Shown: positions 1 to 8,972 of the stretch, piece after piece
How the letters are laid out: each line of letters begins with the position of its first letter
Position numbering within the stretch: position 1 is the first letter of the stretch
Source of the DNA: Methylibium sp.
GTDB lineage: Bacteria > Pseudomonadota > Gammaproteobacteria > Burkholderiales > Burkholderiaceae_C
DNA: 46,874 bases
NCBI RefSeq assembly: GCF_013817345.1
Contig: NZ_JACDCW010000022.1
Span: forward strand, 1 to 46,874
Direction: 5' to 3'
The notes under the pieces: model-generated
The model's database searches: none
What the model was told of the DNA's origin: nothing
What the model saw: only the letters and a program-made list of their open reading frames with translations
Translations under genes and position numbers: made by a program

Positions 1-650
1 AGGAAGAACAGCGCCAGGTCCTGCCACTGCGCGCCCGGCTGCGCTTGCGCGCCGCGCGGCTCGGGCGCGGGCAGCGCTTCGCCGCGAATGCGGGCGGCCA
101 GCGCATCAATGGCCGCGCTCAGGCCGCCGGCGTAGTCGTTCGCGCGAAAGGCGGGCGTGAGGTAGCGGTCGATGATCTGCTTGGCGGCCAGGTCGGGCAC
201 TGCGCCTTCGAGCGCCTTGGCCGGCGCAATGCGCAGCCGGCGTTCGTCTTTCGCCACGACGATCAGCAGCCCGTCGCCCACGTCGGCGCGGCCGATCTGC
301 CAGGCGTCGCCGACGCGCTGGGTGTAGTCGGCGATGTCCTCGGAAGCGGTGGACGGCAGCATCAGGATCACGAGCTGGGAGCCGACCTCCTGCTCGAAGG
401 CGGCGAGCTTGGCGTCCAGCGAGGCGGTCTGCTCGGCGCTCAGCGTGCCGGTCTGGTCGATCACCCGCGCGGTGAGTTCGGGCACCGGCACGAGTTCCTG
501 GGCCCGCACCATTGTGCTGACGAGCGCCAGGGCCAGCGTGAGGGCCAGCAACAGCGCCATCGGTAGCACCTGCCAACCGGCGCGCGAGTGGTGCGGCCGG
601 TGCGGCAACGAGGCGCCGGGCAGCGCCGGCGAGAGCCGCCGATCGCGCAT
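1..650 (-). CDS. TPM-domain secreted/membrane protein (YgcG-like), 3' end cut by window edge
   Basis: About 216 residues are visible and the frame runs off the left edge. The chosen ATG (648-650) gives a basic N-terminus followed by a hydrophobic stretch (LLLALTLALALV) ending VRA-QE, a plausible signal peptide. An internal ATG at 558-560 would start directly at that stretch and is a credible alternative. After cleavage the protein reads ELTARVIDQTGTLS and later DVGDGLLIVVAKDERRLRI, the hallmarks of the TPM (Psb32/YgcG) fold. Family members are periplasmic or membrane-anchored with a poorly defined role; some bind metal or have acid phosphatase activity. It lies just downstream of lemA on the same strand, a very common pairing. 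The part after the TPM domain, often a membrane anchor, is not visible. Confidence 0.8.
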   Translation of the reverse strand, partial: MRDRRLSPALPGASLPHRPHHSRAGWQVLPMALLLALTLALALVSTMVRAQELVPVPELTARVIDQTGTLSAEQTASLDAKLAAFEQEVGSQLVILMLPSTASEDIADYTQRVGDAWQIGRADVGDGLLIVVAKDERRLRIAPAKALEGAVPDLAAKQIIDRYLTPAFRANDYAGGLSAAIDALAARIRGEALPAPEPRGAQAQPGAQWQDLALFF

Positions 651-693
651 CAGGGCCGGCCCGATGGTTGATGGCGCACGGCGAGTTGTCGCT

Positions 694-1341
694 TCATCGT
701 GAAGCTGGCGGCGCCGCGGGCGGCGCGCCGCCCGGCGCGGCCGGCTTGCCGAAGTCGAAGTTCACCGCCGGCGGCTGTGAAATCTCGGCCTCGTTCTGCA
801 CCGTGAAATTCGGCTTGGGGTCGTAGCCGAAGATCATTGCGGTCAGGTTGTTGGGGAAGCTGCGCGCCAGCACGTTGTACTCCTGCACCGCCTTGATGTA
901 GCGGTTGCGCGCGACGGTGATGCGGTTCTCGGTGCCTTCGAGCTGCACGCGCAGGTCCTGGAAACCCTGGTTGGCCTTGAGGTTCGGGTAGTTCTCCACC
1001 ACCGCCAGCAGCCGGCTCAGCGCGCTCGACACCTCGCCCTGCGCGGCCTGGAAGCGCTGGAACGCCGCCGGGTCGTTCACGAGCTCCGGCGTGGCCTGGA
1101 TGCTGGTGGCGCGCGAGCGCGCCTCGACCACGCGGGTGAGCGTTTCCTGCTCGAAGTTGGCCTCGCCCTTCACGGTGGCGACGATGTTCGGAATGAGGTC
1201 GGCGCGGCGCTGGTACTGGTTGAGCACCTCCGACCACGCGGCATTGGTCTGTTCGTCCAGGCGCTGGAAGTCGTTGTAGCCGCAGCCGCCGAGCGCGAGG
1301 CTCGCGAAGACGGCAAAGGCGGCGAAGGCGTGTCGGAGCAT
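694..1341 (-). CDS. lemA: LemA family lipoprotein
   Basis: 215 residues. The N-terminus is a short hydrophobic leader with the lipobox LGGC, so Cys20 is the likely lipidation site. The body has the LemA signature: RLDEQTNAAWSEVLNQYQRR, LIPNIVATVKG, and long helices containing VVENYPNLKANQGF and ENRITVARNRYI. LemA proteins are small helical envelope proteins of uncertain function, usually next to TPM-domain genes as here. The C-terminus is a low-complexity Ala/Pro/Gly tail (APGGAPPAAPPAS). The stop codon lies 43 bases before the TPM start, so the two genes are probably co-transcribed. Confidence 0.9.
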   Translation of the reverse strand: MLRHAFAAFAVFASLALGGCGYNDFQRLDEQTNAAWSEVLNQYQRRADLIPNIVATVKGEANFEQETLTRVVEARSRATSIQATPELVNDPAAFQRFQAAQGEVSSALSRLLAVVENYPNLKANQGFQDLRVQLEGTENRITVARNRYIKAVQEYNVLARSFPNNLTAMIFGYDPKPNFTVQNEAEISQPPAVNFDFGKPAAPGGAPPAAPPASR

Positions 1342-1684
1342 GGCAGTCCTTTGGAGGGCAGAGGCTGCGGCGCGCGCGGGCAGGCGGCCGAAGAAGTGAG
1401 CCGGGCGCGCGACGGGCCGCGTTGCGCGCTGGCTATCCTAACCACGGTGAACCCGAAAACGACCTCGATGCCTTCACTGCGTTACACGGCGCACTGATCC
1501 AGCGGCGTGTCGGCGCGGCCGCCACGCCGCCACGCCGCCGCGGCTGCACCGGCGGCGCACTGAGCCGGGCCGTGGTGGAGCGGGCGCTGGTCAGCGCGAG
1601 GGTCGCGGCTGCGGCACAGGACGGCCCCGCGCCGGTGGTGGCGCAGTGGGTGGGCGTCACAGGGCCGCCGCCGATAATCTCCCG
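1342..1684. other. Intergenic region between divergent lemA and hemE
   Basis: 343 bases, very GC-rich in the middle (runs of GCCGCC/CGCCGC). It must hold promoters for both flanking genes. A GATAAT hexamer at 1673-1678 sits only 6 bases before the hemE ATG, which would imply a very short or absent 5' leader if it is the -10 element. I found no convincing -35 partner. An open frame runs on the plus strand across much of the gap, but it matches no known family and overlaps the hemE start, so I do not call it. Confidence 0.4.
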
Positions 1685-2833
1685 ATGACCCGACCCGCTG
1701 TTTCCGTTGCGCCGCCTGCCGCCGACGAGCCTCGCCTGCCCGAGCTCGCCAACGACCGTTTTCTGCGCGCCTGCCTGCGCCTGCCGACCGACTGCACGCC
1801 GGTCTGGTTGATGCGCCAGGCCGGCCGCTACTTGCCGGAGTACCGCGCCACGCGAGGGCGCGCCGGCAGCTTCATGGGCTTGGCGACGAACCCGGACTTC
1901 GCGACGGAAGTGACCCTGCAGCCGTTGGAGCGCTATCCACTCGACGCGGCGATCCTGTTCTCCGACATCCTCACCGTGCCCGACGCCATGGGCCTGGGCC
2001 TGAGCTTCGCCGAGGGCGAGGGCCCGCGCTTTGCGCACCCGCTGCGCACCGAAGCCGATGTAGCGCGCCTCGCCGTGCCAGACATGGCCAGTCTGCGCTA
2101 CGTGTTCGACGCCGTTGCCTCGATCCGTCGCGCGCTCTTGCAGGACGTGGCAGGGGAGACGAAGGGACGTGTCCCGCTGATCGGCTTTTCCGGCAGCCCG
2201 TGGACGCTGGCCTGCTACATGGTCGAAGGCGCCGGCAGCAGCGACTACCGGCTCATCAAGACCATGCTCTACCGCCGCCCGGATCTGCTGCACCGCATCC
2301 TGGAGATCAACGCCGACGCGGTCGCCGCCTACCTCAACGCCCAGATCGAGGCCGGCGCACAGGCGGTGATGGTCTTCGACAGCTGGGGCGGCGTCCTGGC
2401 CGACGACGCTTTCCGGCGCTTCAGCCTGGCCTACACCGAGCGTGTGCTCGGCCAGTTGAAACGCGAGCACGACGGCTGTCGGGTGCCGCACATCGTGTTC
2501 ACCAAGGGCGGCGGGCCGTGGCTCGAAGCCATCGCCGCGAGCGGCTGCGACGTCGTCGGCCTCGACTGGACCGTCAACCTCGGCCAGGCGCGCTCGCGCA
2601 TCGGCGAGCGGGTGGCGCTGCAGGGCAACCTCGACCCGAACGTGCTGTTCGCCGAGCCGGAGCAAATTCGCGCCGAGGTTGTGCGCACGCTCGACAGCTA
2701 CGGTGCGCCGTCGGCGCGCAGCGGCCACGTTTTCAATCTCGGCCACGGGATCAGCCAGCACACGCCGCCGGAAAGCGTGAGCGTGCTGGTCGAGGCGGTT
2801 CACCAGCATTCGCGGCAGCAGCGCGTTGCTTGA
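1685..2833 (+). CDS. hemE: Uroporphyrinogen decarboxylase
   Basis: 382 residues. It decarboxylates the four acetate side chains of uroporphyrinogen III to give coproporphyrinogen III in cytosolic heme synthesis. Both family signatures are present: [16 protein letters not shown] near residues 39-54, with the substrate-binding arginines, and [13 protein letters not shown] near residue 166. The conserved Asp is in [14 protein letters not shown], and the C-terminal VFNLGHGI motif is intact. I chose the ATG at 1685 because the upstream in-frame start at 1646 lies in intergenic-type sequence and no family member has such an extension. About 15-20 residues of N-terminal extension ([12 protein letters not shown]) remain before the conserved region. 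priA follows on the same strand after a long gap. Confidence 0.96.
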   Translation: MTRPAVSVAPPAADEPRLPELANDRFLRACLRLPTDCTPVWLMRQAGRYLPEYRATRGRAGSFMGLATNPDFATEVTLQPLERYPLDAAILFSDILTVPDAMGLGLSFAEGEGPRFAHPLRTEADVARLAVPDMASLRYVFDAVASIRRALLQDVAGETKGRVPLIGFSGSPWTLACYMVEGAGSSDYRLIKTMLYRRPDLLHRILEINADAVAAYLNAQIEAGAQAVMVFDSWGGVLADDAFRRFSLAYTERVLGQLKREHDGCRVPHIVFTKGGGPWLEAIAASGCDVVGLDWTVNLGQARSRIGERVALQGNLDPNVLFAEPEQIRAEVVRTLDSYGAPSARSGHVFNLGHGISQHTPPESVSVLVEAVHQHSRQQRVA

Positions 2834-3167
2834 GAGGCGGCCGTCGGTCCGATCGATCCGGGGTTTTGCACTGTTTTAGCTGATTGGCGCTTGACTTATC
2901 CCCAAAAACGAATCACGACGCCGCTCGGTGTCAAGCTGTTGCGGTGCAGCACTCGATCGGCAAGGGTCGCCGCTAAGTTGTTGATTCATATAGGCAGGTT
3001 GTGCTGCCTCAAAATGCCTCAGTCCGTCCACAGGCCAACAACGGCGCGCATTTAGCGGCCGTTTTCGCAGGTTTCCCACAAAGTTTTCCACAGGCTGAGT
3101 GGATAGATCACAAAGCCTAGATGAATCAACAACTTGGGTCGGTTCTCTGACGATCGTTCGAGGTTTC
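2834..3167. other. hemE-priA intergenic region with DnaA-box-like sites
   Basis: 334 bases, clearly richer in A/T than its surroundings, with no convincing gene. It contains several 9-mers close to the DnaA box TTATCCACA: TTATCCCCA at 2896-2904 (8/9), TTTCCCACA at 3072-3080 (7/9), TTTTCCACA at 3084-3092 (8/9) and, on the minus strand, CTATCCACT at 3098-3106 (7/9). A weaker CCGTCCACA is at 3024-3032. The last three strong ones fall within 35 bases, 62-96 bases before the priA start. Confidence 0.55.
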
Positions 3168-5381
3168 GTGGCCAAGTCGACTGTTCTTCAATCGCCCGAG
3201 GCGGCTCTGCCGGCGGTGCCGGGTCACGCCCCGGTCGATGCCGCGACCCGCGTCGCGGTCCTGGTCGATGCGCCCCAGCACAGCGGCCTGCAGGGCGCGC
3301 TCGATTACCGCGCCGAGCGACCACATGTGCCCGGAAGCCTGCTGCGTGTGCCGTTCGGGCGCCGCGAGGTGCTGGGCATCGTCTGGGAGGCGCCGGTCGT
3401 CTCCGAGCCGATGCTCGAGCTCGCCGCGCTGCGGCCGGTCGGGGAGTCGCTCGACGCGCTGCCGCCGCTGCCGGACGGCTGGCGCGCGCTGGTCGACTTT
3501 GCCGCTGCCTACTACCAGCGCAGCCCGGGCGAACTCGCGCTGGCAGTGCTGCCGCCCGAACTGCGCGGCCTGGACGCCGCGGTGCTGGCGCGGCGGGTGG
3601 GCCGCCTGCGCGCGCAGCTCTCGGCGAAGTTGCCGCAGGGAACGGGCTCGCGGAGCGCATCCGGTTCGATCGGCTCGATCGAGCCGCCTGCGCCGACCAG
3701 CGTGCCTGACGCGCCCGGCCCCATGCCCAGTGGCGAACAGTCCGCCGTCCTGGCCGCGCTGGCCGCCTCAGTGCCGGCCGATGCGCCCGGCGTGACCCTG
3801 CTGCACGGTGCCACCGGCAGCGGCAAGACCGAGATCTACCTGCGCGAGTCTCGCCGCGCGCTCGATGCCGGCCGCCAAGCGCTGGTGCTGGTGCCCGAGA
3901 TCAACCTCACGCCGCAGCTCGAGGCCCGTTTCATCGAGCGCTTCCCCGGCCGGCGCGTCGTCTCGCTGCACAGCGGCCTGACGCCCGCCCGGCGCCTGAA
4001 GCACTGGCTCATGGCGCTGCTCGGGGAGGCGGACCTGGTGCTCGGCACGCGGCTGGCGGTGTTCGCGCCGCTGCCGCGGCTGGGCCTGATCGTGGTGGAC
4101 GAGGAGCACGACCCTTCCTACAAGCAGCAGGAAGGCGCGCGCTATTCGGCGCGCGACTTGGCGGTGGTGCGTGGGCGCATCGAGCGGGTGCCGGTGCTGC
4201 TGGGCTCGGCCACGCCCTCGCTGGAAAGCTGGCACAACGCGCTGGCGCCGGCCGAGGGCGGGCCGGGCCGCTACCGCCGCCTGACGCTGGCCTCACGCAT
4301 CGGTGGCGGCGCACTGCCCGCGGTGCGGCTGGTCGACATGGGCCGGCTGCCGCGCGAGACGGTGCGCGACACGCCGATCGCGCCGCCCTTGCTGGCCGCC
4401 CTGCAGGAGCGGCTGTCGCGCGGCGAGCAAAGCCTCGTCTTTCTCAACCGCCGCGGCTATGCACCGGTGCTGCATTGCCTGGACTGCGCCTGGAAAAGCG
4501 CCTGCGCGCACTGCAGCGCCTGGCGTGTGTTCCACAAGCGAGACCGCACGCTGCGCTGCCACCACTGCGGCTTCACGGAGCGCGTGCCGCGCGCTTGTCC
4601 CGAATGCGGCAACGCCGACATCCAGCCGGTCGGCCGCGGCACCGAGCGGCTGGAGGAGCAGCTCGGTGCCTTGCTGCCCGGCGCCCGGCTCGGCCGCATC
4701 GACGCCGACACCACGCGGCGCAGCGGCGCGCTGGAGGCTGAACTGGCGCGCGTGCATGCGGGCGAGATCGACGTGCTGGTCGGCACGCAGATGATCGCCA
4801 AGGGGCACGATTTCCGGCGCATCACGCTGGTGGCGGCGGTGAACCCCGACGCGGCGCTGTTCAGCAGTGACTTCCGCGGCCCCGAGCGCCTGTTCGCGCT
4901 GCTGCTGCAGGCAACCGGCCGGGCCGGCCGCGACGCCGGACAGGCCGCGCGGGCCGAGATGTGGGTGCAGACCTGGCACCCGCAGCATCCGCTCTACGCG
5001 GCACTACGCGCCCACGACTACGAAAGCTTCGCGCGCCAGCAACTCGCCGAGCGCCTCTCGGCGGGCCTGCCGCCGCATGCCCATCTCGCGATCCTGCGCG
5101 CCGATGCCCGCAGCCAGTCGGTGGCGCAGGCCTGGCTGCAGGCGGTGGGGGACGCGTCGGCCGGCTTGCCCGAGGCGGCGCAGGTCACGCTCTATCCGCC
5201 GGTGCCGCTGTCGGTGCAGCGGGTGGCCGACGTGGAGCGCGCGCAGATGCTGGTCGAGTCGGCCTCGCGGCCGGCGCTGCAACGCTTCCTCGCCGCATGG
5301 GGTGCGCTGCTGCAGGCCCGGCGACCCGAGCAAAAGGGCGTGCTTCGATGGGCGGTGGACGTGGACCCCCTCGCCATCTGA
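3168..5381 (+). CDS. priA: Primosomal protein N' (replication restart helicase PriA)
   Basis: 737 residues from a GTG at 3168, preceded by GAGG at 3160-3163. Upstream in-frame codons back to 3099 lie in A/T-rich regulatory DNA and look non-coding. PriA recognises stalled or D-loop forks and loads DnaB through the restart primosome. Visible parts are the N-terminal DNA-binding domain (VAVLVDAPQHSGLQGALDY, then GSLLRVPFGRREVLGIVW), Walker A GATGSGKTE near residue 214, the DEEHDPSYKQQEG box near 310, and eight zinc-ligand cysteines between about 437 and 484 (CLDC, CAHC, CHHC, CPEC). The C-terminal helicase motifs VLVGTQMIAKGHDF and QATGRAGR are also intact. A short low-complexity linker (SRSASGSIGSIEPPAP) separates the DNA-binding and helicase parts. 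Confidence 0.95.
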   Translation: MAKSTVLQSPEAALPAVPGHAPVDAATRVAVLVDAPQHSGLQGALDYRAERPHVPGSLLRVPFGRREVLGIVWEAPVVSEPMLELAALRPVGESLDALPPLPDGWRALVDFAAAYYQRSPGELALAVLPPELRGLDAAVLARRVGRLRAQLSAKLPQGTGSRSASGSIGSIEPPAPTSVPDAPGPMPSGEQSAVLAALAASVPADAPGVTLLHGATGSGKTEIYLRESRRALDAGRQALVLVPEINLTPQLEARFIERFPGRRVVSLHSGLTPARRLKHWLMALLGEADLVLGTRLAVFAPLPRLGLIVVDEEHDPSYKQQEGARYSARDLAVVRGRIERVPVLLGSATPSLESWHNALAPAEGGPGRYRRLTLASRIGGGALPAVRLVDMGRLPRETVRDTPIAPPLLAALQERLSRGEQSLVFLNRRGYAPVLHCLDCAWKSACAHCSAWRVFHKRDRTLRCHHCGFTERVPRACPECGNADIQPVGRGTERLEEQLGALLPGARLGRIDADTTRRSGALEAELARVHAGEIDVLVGTQMIAKGHDFRRITLVAAVNPDAALFSSDFRGPERLFALLLQATGRAGRDAGQAARAEMWVQTWHPQHPLYAALRAHDYESFARQQLAERLSAGLPPHAHLAILRADARSQSVAQAWLQAVGDASAGLPEAAQVTLYPPVPLSVQRVADVERAQMLVESASRPALQRFLAAWGALLQARRPEQKGVLRWAVDVDPLAI

Positions 5382-5396
5382 GCGGGGCGATTTTTT
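5371..5396 (+). terminator. Possible weak intrinsic terminator of priA
   Basis: TCGCC at 5371-5375 pairs with GGCGA at 5386-5390 across a 10-base loop and is followed directly by six T residues (5391-5396). The stem overlaps the priA stop codon. With only five base pairs this is a weak candidate. Confidence 0.35.
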
Positions 5397-5507
5397 CCGT
5401 CGATCGGCAAGCGCAGGCTCACGCTGCCCGGTAAGGCGATCGCTGCGATGCGTTTCATGGAAATGCCTCCTTGCGGGCGCCACGCCTCACGGCGGTTCCG
5501 GGCTGCG

Positions 5508-6473
5508 TCAGCCCGGCGTGGCGCCGAACAATCCGGCCAGACCCGAGAAGCTCAGGAACGCCAGGACCGTCGAGGTCATGATGATCCGGGCGATGCGGCC
5601 GTTGTCGGCCAAGAAGCGCTCCGCCAGCAGCGAGACGTTGCTGGCGGAGGGCAGGGCCGCCGCCAGGGTCAGCACCATCAGCTCGAAGCGCGACAGCGGC
5701 GCGCCGAGCGCGATGGCTGCACTGCCCAGCCCGAACACCAGCGCTGGGTGCACCGCCAGCTTGATCAGCGCAACCGGCACGAACAACGCCGGCGCGGTGC
5801 GCGAGTGGGCGTGCTGGCCGGCCCGGTAGAGCACGGCGCCGATGGTGAACAAGGCCACCGGCGTGGCGGCGCCAGCCAGCAGCTCGACCATGCGGTCGAT
5901 CGGCCCCGGCAGGCCCAGCCCGTAGGCGGAAAACAGCGCGCCGAGCGCGATCGCCCAGGGCTGCGGGTTGCCGATCGGGCCGCGCAGGGCGTTGCGCAGG
6001 CGCCGGCCGAGCGGCAGGTGCGCGTTGTCGTGCATCTGCGCCAGGGCCAGGCACACGGAGCTGGTGATGAACATGTCGATCAGCAGGGTGACCATCATCG
6101 GCCCGGCCGCGGCGGCGCCGAGCAGCGCGGTCATCAGCGGCATGCCCATGAAGCCGGTGTTCGGGAAGGCGGCGACCAGCGCGCCGAAGGCGGCGTCTTT
6201 CAGGTTCACGTGCGGGCCGCGGGTGACCCGAATCGTGAAGGCAACGATGGCCAGCGCCGCGAGGCTCCACACCGCCAGCATCGCCGGGTTGAGCAGCTTG
6301 TCCACCGGCGTGCTGGCGCCGAAGCGAAACAGCATGCAGGGCAGCGCGAAGAACAGCACGAACGCGTTGAGGCCCGGAATCGTCGCCTCGGGCATCAGGC
6401 GCAGCCGGGCGGCGAGGTAGCCGCACAGGACCAGCCCGAAGAAAGGGACTGTGACGGCGAGGATGGCAGGCAT
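5508..6473 (-). CDS. AEC (auxin efflux carrier) family transporter
   Basis: 321 residues, almost entirely hydrophobic, with about ten predicted membrane segments in two halves of five and a polar middle loop (LPLGRRLRNALRGPIGNP). It begins MPAILAVTVPFFGLVLCGYLAARLR, typical of bacterial AEC proteins, and has the conserved NTGFMGMPL motif in the first half and the LPSASNVSLLAERF motif near the end. Bacterial AEC members export or import small carboxylates such as malate or malonate; the substrate here cannot be told. It is convergent with priA and divergent from the rep helicase, so probably a single-gene unit. An 8-bp palindrome (5498-5516) spans its stop codon but has no T-run. Confidence 0.85.
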   Translation of the reverse strand: MPAILAVTVPFFGLVLCGYLAARLRLMPEATIPGLNAFVLFFALPCMLFRFGASTPVDKLLNPAMLAVWSLAALAIVAFTIRVTRGPHVNLKDAAFGALVAAFPNTGFMGMPLMTALLGAAAAGPMMVTLLIDMFITSSVCLALAQMHDNAHLPLGRRLRNALRGPIGNPQPWAIALGALFSAYGLGLPGPIDRMVELLAGAATPVALFTIGAVLYRAGQHAHSRTAPALFVPVALIKLAVHPALVFGLGSAAIALGAPLSRFELMVLTLAAALPSASNVSLLAERFLADNGRIARIIMTSTVLAFLSFSGLAGLFGATPG

Positions 6474-6512
6474 GGGGCGGGCAGTATGTCAGGCGCTTGC
6501 GATCGCATCGGT

Positions 6513-6604
6513 CCCTCTCCCTCTCCCTTTGGGAGAGAGAGGTGAGGGCGGCGCAGCAGGGCGGCCTCGCCGACCCTCACTCCAACCCCGCTCGTGGGAG
6601 AGGA
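6513..6604. repeat. REP/BIME-like inverted pair upstream of rep
   Basis: Two degenerate copies of the palindromic repeat family found throughout this window. The first (6513-6548) has C/T-rich and G/A-rich arms followed by GGTGAGGG. The second (6573-6604) begins ACCCTCACTCCAACCCC and is in the opposite orientation. The GGTGAGGG tails face inward. Confidence 0.7.
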
Positions 6605-6625
6605 GTCGCGCAGCAGCGCATCGCT

Positions 6626-8824
6626 ATGATCGCGCTCCCCTTTCGCTGCCTTGGTCCCGTTTCCTTGTCGTCCCCGCCCTCGCTCAACGCCGCCCAGATG
6701 CAGGCGGTGCATCACCTGAGCGGTCCCTGCCTCGTGCTCGCCGGTGCCGGCTCCGGCAAGACCCGCGTGATCACGCACAAGATCGCGCGCCTGCTGCAGC
6801 CCGGCGCCGGCGCCGGCCTCGAGGCGCGGCAGATCGCCGCCATCACCTTCACCAACAAGGCCGCAGCCGAGATGCGCGAACGCATCAAGGGCCTCGTCGG
6901 CGGCAAGGCGAGCAAGGGGTTGATCATCAGCACCTTCCACGCGCTGGGCGTGCGGCTGCTGCGCGAGGACGGCGCGGCGATCGGCCTGAAGCCGCAGTTC
7001 TCCATCCTCGACAGCGACGACGTCGCCGGCCTGCTGCGCGACGCCGGCGGCAGCAGCGACGCCGCGCAGGCGCGGCGCTGGCAGTGGACCATCAGCTTGT
7101 GGAAGAACCAGGGCCTCGAGCCGGAGCAGGCCGAAGCGCAGGCCGCCAACGACGACGAGCGCATCGCCGCGCGCGTGATGCAGCGCTACCAGGAGCGCCT
7201 GGCCGCCTACCAGGCGGTCGACTTCGACGACCTCATCGGCCTGCCGGTGGCCATGCTCCAGCGCGACGAGGCGGTGCGCGCCAAGTGGCAGGCGAGCCTG
7301 GGCCACGTGCTGGTCGACGAATACCAGGACACCAACGCGCAGCAATACGAACTGCTGCGCCTGCTGGTCGGCGACGGCAGCGAACGCACGGCGATGTTCA
7401 CGGCGGTCGGCGACGACGACCAGAGCATCTACGGCTGGCGCGGCGCAACCATCGACAACCTCAAGCGCCTGCCGCTCGACTACCCGAAGCTGCAGGTGAT
7501 CGCGCTGGAGCAGAACTACCGCTCCACCGGCAACATCCTGCGCGCCGCCAACAAAGTGATCGCCGCCAACCCGAAAATCTTCGAGAAGAAGCTGTGGAGC
7601 GAGTACGGCGACGGCGAGCCGGTCCAGGTGGTCGAGGGCGACAGCGAGGAACACGAGGCCGAGCGGGCGGTTTCTCGCATCCAGGCCCTGCGCGCGCAAG
7701 GCGGCGCGCTGCTCGGCGCCGGTGCGCCGGGCGCGGCGGTGCCGACGGACCGCTCCGGCGGCGGCCAGGGCATCGAATGGAAGGATTTCGCCATCCTCTA
7801 CCGCGCCAACCACCAGTCGCGCGTGTTCGAGCAGAAGCTGCGTGCCGCGCAGATCCCCTACAAGGTCTCGGGCGGGCAGAGCTACTTCGACCGCGCCGAG
7901 ATCAAGGACCTGTGCGCCTGGTTGCGCCTGCTGGTCAATCAGGACGACGACCCGGCCTTCTTGCGCGCCGTGACCACCCCCAAGCGCGGCATCGGCCATC
8001 AGACGCTGGCCAGCCTGGGCAGCTTCGCGGGCCAGTGGAAGACCAGTCTGTACGAGGCGCTCTTTGCCGAGTCGCTCGGCACGGCGCTCTCCGCCAAGGC
8101 AGTCGGCTCGCTGCACGAGTTCGGCCGCTACGTGAACGATCTGGAATACCGGGCTCGCCAGACTGTCGGGGGCGAGGATGCCAAGGCGCTGCTGCTCGGC
8201 TGGCTCAAGGACATCGGCTACGAGCAGCACCTGCACGATGGCGAAGACAGTGCCAAGGTCGCCACGGCCCGCTGGAGCAACGTGCTCGATTTCGTCGACT
8301 GGATCGCCAAGCGCTGCGGCGGCCAGATCACGCAGGAGGCCGGCACCTTCGAGGCGGAGAAGAAGAGCGTGCTCGAAGTGGCGCAGAGCATCGCCGTGAT
8401 CATCAGCCTGGCCGAGCGCGGCAACGACCAGAACGTGCTGACGCTGTCCACCCTGCATGCGGCCAAGGGCCTGGAGTGGCCGCACGTGCAACTGGTCGGT
8501 GTCAACGAAGGCCTGCTGCCCTTCAAGCTGGAAGACGAGTCACTGAGCGTGGAAGCGCTCGCCCAGCGGCTCGAAGAGGAGCGGCGGCTCATGTACGTGG
8601 GCATCACCCGCGCGCGCAGCACGCTGACCGTGTCCTGGCTCAAGCGCCGCAAGCGCGGCCGCGAGACGGTGGCCGGTGCGCCCAGCCGCTTCATCACCGA
8701 GATGAAACTCGACGAAGAGCGCGCGCCCGGTTTGAGCCCGCGCGAACGGCTCAAGGCGCAACGTGCCGAGCTGGCGGCTCGTGCCGCGGCCGCATCAGCG
8801 GCGACAGCAGACAAACAAGGCTGA
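6626..8824 (+). CDS. rep: ATP-dependent DNA helicase Rep (UvrD/Rep family, SF1)
   Basis: 732 residues from the ATG at 6626. An in-frame start at 6497 would translate the REP-like repeat and is rejected; a TTG at 6665, just before the conserved LNAAQMQAV, is also possible. Superfamily 1 motifs are in order: Q-motif and Walker A AGAGSGKTRV near residue 39, ITFTNKAAAEMRERI, VDEYQDTN near 230, VGDDDQSIYGWRGA near 264, LEQNYRST, and later LSTLHAAKGLEWPHV and EERRLMYVGITRA. Rep is a 3'-5' helicase that clears proteins ahead of forks and aids restart, so it fits near priA. A Gly/Ala-rich insert (GALLGAGAPGAAVPTDRSGGGQ) near residues 360-380 makes it longer than the E. coli enzyme (about 670 residues). 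Confidence 0.9.
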   Translation: MIALPFRCLGPVSLSSPPSLNAAQMQAVHHLSGPCLVLAGAGSGKTRVITHKIARLLQPGAGAGLEARQIAAITFTNKAAAEMRERIKGLVGGKASKGLIISTFHALGVRLLREDGAAIGLKPQFSILDSDDVAGLLRDAGGSSDAAQARRWQWTISLWKNQGLEPEQAEAQAANDDERIAARVMQRYQERLAAYQAVDFDDLIGLPVAMLQRDEAVRAKWQASLGHVLVDEYQDTNAQQYELLRLLVGDGSERTAMFTAVGDDDQSIYGWRGATIDNLKRLPLDYPKLQVIALEQNYRSTGNILRAANKVIAANPKIFEKKLWSEYGDGEPVQVVEGDSEEHEAERAVSRIQALRAQGGALLGAGAPGAAVPTDRSGGGQGIEWKDFAILYRANHQSRVFEQKLRAAQIPYKVSGGQSYFDRAEIKDLCAWLRLLVNQDDDPAFLRAVTTPKRGIGHQTLASLGSFAGQWKTSLYEALFAESLGTALSAKAVGSLHEFGRYVNDLEYRARQTVGGEDAKALLLGWLKDIGYEQHLHDGEDSAKVATARWSNVLDFVDWIAKRCGGQITQEAGTFEAEKKSVLEVAQSIAVIISLAERGNDQNVLTLSTLHAAKGLEWPHVQLVGVNEGLLPFKLEDESLSVEALAQRLEEERRLMYVGITRARSTLTVSWLKRRKRGRETVAGAPSRFITEMKLDEERAPGLSPRERLKAQRAELAARAAAASAATADKQG

Positions 8825-8972
8825 TCGGCGCTGTTCGGCCGCGCGGGGCAACATCTCATGCGGTCCGGCGGCAGCGAATCATCTGGCGTGGCCGCCTCAT
8901 CCTGGCGTCCGCGGGTTGCCATCAGCCGCGTCATGGTCGGCGAAGGGAAATACTGCGTTCCGGGTGCATTGC

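Noticed and set aside
1422-1688. ORF across the lemA-hemE gap
   Set aside because: No recognisable family; overlaps the hemE start and has a biased GC composition only.
5498-5516. Palindrome over the AEC transporter stop as a terminator
   Set aside because: Good stem but no T-run on either strand.
6497-6625. Upstream extension of the rep gene
   Set aside because: The extra residues are a translation of the REP-like repeat; conserved sequence begins at LNAAQMQAV.
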